Source: a virus. From it: 21,993 nt of DNA. The translations under genes were made by a program, and so were the position numbers. The notes below the pieces were generated by a model that was not told the DNA's origin, did no database searches, and saw only the letters and a program-made list of their open reading frames with translations. The DNA is taken from positions 1 through 21,993 of the IMG/VR virus record IMGVR_UViG_3300031758_000654; one strand, given 5' to 3'. Positions 20,877-21,993 of the stretch are shown here, in pieces; the stretch's first letter is position 1, and every line of letters starts with the position of its first letter.

Positions 20877-21075
20877 AATGTTGTCAAGCTTCTATGCTAC
20901 GCTTGCGCTATCAGAGTTCCCTATCTCGGAACAATCACTCAACGAAATTGATGAAGCTCTTGGTCACGCATCAAGAGCGCGAAACCTTCCTCACTACACC
21001 ACGCGCCAACGCGCCATTGTTGACGAGTTTATAGATGATTTGCTCGATATACGATGGGAGTTGACGCAGTGCTAA
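20869..21075 (+). CDS. Small hypothetical protein
   Basis: This 68-residue, mostly helical protein overlaps the HTH gene by eight bases. It contains SEQSLNEIDEALGHASRARN and a C-terminal acidic helix (QRAIVDEFIDDLLDIRWEL). No metal, catalytic or membrane pattern is visible. The next gene begins within its last codons, so it sits in the same transcript. I do not recognise the family; it may be a small adaptor or host-takeover protein. Confidence 0.55.
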   Translation: MPRMLSSFYATLALSEFPISEQSLNEIDEALGHASRARNLPHYTTRQRAIVDEFIDDLLDIRWELTQC

Positions 21076-21266
21076 ACATTTCAATTAGCATCGGTGATGT
21101 TGAGACAGAACTTACAACGGATCAAAACCTTTCCTTTGATGCCATTGAGACATTGTTGAATCGCGCAGTTGCTGCAACTCTTCAATCGTATCTGTCACTT
21201 CCTACTGAGGATCGTCTTGCAAGCTTCGGAACGGATGATGACGATGAAGAGGAAGATTCAGACTGA
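21069..21266 (+). CDS. Small acidic hypothetical protein
   Basis: I prefer the GTG at 21069, which has GGGAG about eight bases upstream; an ATG at 21054 would add five residues. The 65-residue product has a beta start (LNISISIGDVETELTTD), a helix (FDAIETLLNRAVAATLQSYL) and a strongly acidic end (TDDDDEEEDSD). The acidic tail recalls that of the 29-residue protein at 14430-14519. Its last 23 bases are shared with the endonuclease VII-like gene in another frame. Function unknown. Confidence 0.55.
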   Translation: MLNISISIGDVETELTTDQNLSFDAIETLLNRAVAATLQSYLSLPTEDRLASFGTDDDDEEEDSD

Positions 21267-21636
21267 TGACTTTGTCACCTGTCGAATCTGTAAGCAAACT
21301 AAAGAACCACTCTTCTTCCCATTTCAGAACAAAGCAGAAAACAAACGACACACAATATGCAAAAGATGTCGTCAATATCATCGCGCAATAATCAATCTTT
21401 CAGTTGAAGAATATGAACAACTTTTAGAACAACAGAACAACTGTTGTGCGATTTGTGGAATACATAAAGACGAACTCAAAGTGAAACTCTATGTTGATCA
21501 CAGTTACATCACGCATCAAGTGCGTGGATTACTCTGTCACAAATGCAACAGTGGATTATCATTCTTCAAAGATAACCCTGCCCACCTTGCGATGGCTATT
21601 GAATACTTAGTGAGAAACGATGGCATTACTTCCTAG
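21244..21636 (+). CDS. Endonuclease VII-like HNH/treble-clef nuclease
   Basis: The C-terminal half shows the recombination endonuclease VII signature: CCAICGIHKDELKVK, then LYVDHSYITHQVRGLLCHKC and NSGLSFFKDNPAHL. The two C-x2-C pairs bind zinc, and D-H with N forms the cutting site. An N-terminal region with CRICKQTKE and ICKRCRQYHR adds another zinc knuckle. The family resolves branched DNA. The start is uncertain: the ATG at 21244 gives 130 residues (MKRKIQTDDF), and ATGs at 21235 and 21238 are alternatives; none has a clear ribosome site. It overlaps the acidic gene upstream and the HNH gene downstream. Confidence 0.8.
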   Translation: MKRKIQTDDFVTCRICKQTKEPLFFPFQNKAENKRHTICKRCRQYHRAIINLSVEEYEQLLEQQNNCCAICGIHKDELKVKLYVDHSYITHQVRGLLCHKCNSGLSFFKDNPAHLAMAIEYLVRNDGITS

Positions 21637-21934
21637 ACCTTGTTCGCAATGTGGAACTGTTGTTCGCAATTCGCATTTGTGCGCACAATGTAAGCGCAAG
21701 AGAGAAGCACTGCGGCCATCTCGTCAAGAGCGTGGATATGATTACAAGTGGCAAGAGTTGTCAAAGCTCGCTCGGCGGTTGCAACCATTCTGTCGCATTT
21801 GTCACTCGGCATTTGACCTGACGGCGGATCACATAATTCCACTTAGTCAGGGCGGATTGAATACCTTGTCGAATGTGCAAGTTCTTTGTCGTTCTTGCAA
21901 TTCATCATTAGGAAATAAATCAAAAAAGAATTAG
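21620..21934 (+). CDS. HNH endonuclease, probably packaging-associated
   Basis: This 104-residue protein contains an N-terminal zinc knuckle (PCSQCGTVV, LCAQCKRKRE) and a full HNH core: PFCRICHSAFDLTADHIIPL, then GGLNTLSNVQVLCRSCNSS. The D-H pair, the N and the C-x2-C pairs are all present. Small HNH proteins of this form usually lie just upstream of the terminase genes in long-tailed phages and help packaging. The window ends 59 bases after its stop, so this could not be verified. It overlaps the previous gene by 17 bases. Confidence 0.85.
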   Translation: MALLPRPCSQCGTVVRNSHLCAQCKRKREALRPSRQERGYDYKWQELSKLARRLQPFCRICHSAFDLTADHIIPLSQGGLNTLSNVQVLCRSCNSSLGNKSKKN

Positions 21935-21993
21935 GCCCCCACCGGCACTTCTCGGTATGGGTAAAAAGTGCAGGAAACGAGCGCGTAAAGCAC

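Noticed and set aside
21266-21391. A 41-codon frame starting ATG at 21266 with GAGGAAG upstream
   Set aside because: It overlaps the endonuclease VII-like gene's conserved zinc-knuckle region in another frame, and its product is low-complexity Ser/Lys/Gln. Likely a shadow, though the ribosome site is good.
21957-21993. Possible start of a next gene, MGKKCRKRARKA
   Set aside because: Only 12 codons are visible, there is no ribosome site upstream, and the high basic content could be chance. I see nothing else in 21935-21993.

Overview
The window is a contiguous stretch of a tailed, siphovirus-type phage genome whose host is most likely an actinobacterium. The evidence is a WhiB-family regulator (a family confined to Actinobacteria and their phages), a primase-polymerase/helicase of the kind found in actinophages, and the typical long-tail gene order. 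Base composition looks roughly balanced, below that of most cultured high-GC actinobacteria. A freshwater low-GC actinobacterial host is therefore plausible, but that is inference. There is no head or packaging gene here: the left edge cuts the end of a probable tail-tube gene and the right edge stops just after an HNH gene, a position that normally precedes the terminase.

Layout. (1) 1-6365, rightward tail module: tail tube end, tail assembly chaperone with an apparent -1 frameshift extension, a hypothetical protein, tape measure, minor tail protein, receptor-binding/fibre protein, and a 50-aa protein. (2) 6398-7189, a complete tyrosine recombinase placed inside the late region. (3) 7199-8359, small structural protein, holin candidates and a CHAP endolysin. 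(4) 8363-10896, a DUF6378-like protein, then two glycosyltransferases and an NAD-dependent epimerase in a translationally coupled cassette. (5) 10893-12259, a leftward operon of six small genes under a good sigma70-type promoter, including two putative zinc-binding proteins, a ribbon-helix-helix protein, a stand-alone primase-polymerase domain and a membrane protein. (6) 12427-21934, the rightward early/DNA module: small membrane protein, Holliday junction resolvase-like nuclease, WhiB with a helix-turn-helix tail, secreted transglycosylase-like protein, RecB/Cas4-like nuclease, probable single-strand-binding protein, a C5 methyltransferase split over two overlapping frames, a primase-polymerase/helicase, an iteron- and hairpin-rich likely origin, zinc-ribbon and HTH proteins, an endonuclease VII-like protein and an HNH protein.

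How the parts work together. Recombination and repair (resolvase, Cas4-like nuclease, endonuclease VII) and replication (PrimPol-helicase plus the iteron region at 19653-19760) form one early programme. The methyltransferase probably protects the DNA from host restriction. The recombinase, WhiB, RHH and HTH proteins suggest a temperate or regulated life cycle, although no classical repressor or attP is visible. The sugar cassette probably alters the host surface or a virion component. The most unusual features are two different PrimPol domains in one phage (DxD versus ExE motif), a possible ATT start that would give the transglycosylase-like protein a signal peptide, a tRNA-like fold lacking a D-arm in the 15914-16081 gap, and the split methyltransferase.

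No stretch longer than 300 bases lacks a gene. The largest gaps are 15914-16081, 12260-12426 and 19653-19785, and each carries structured or regulatory sequence.
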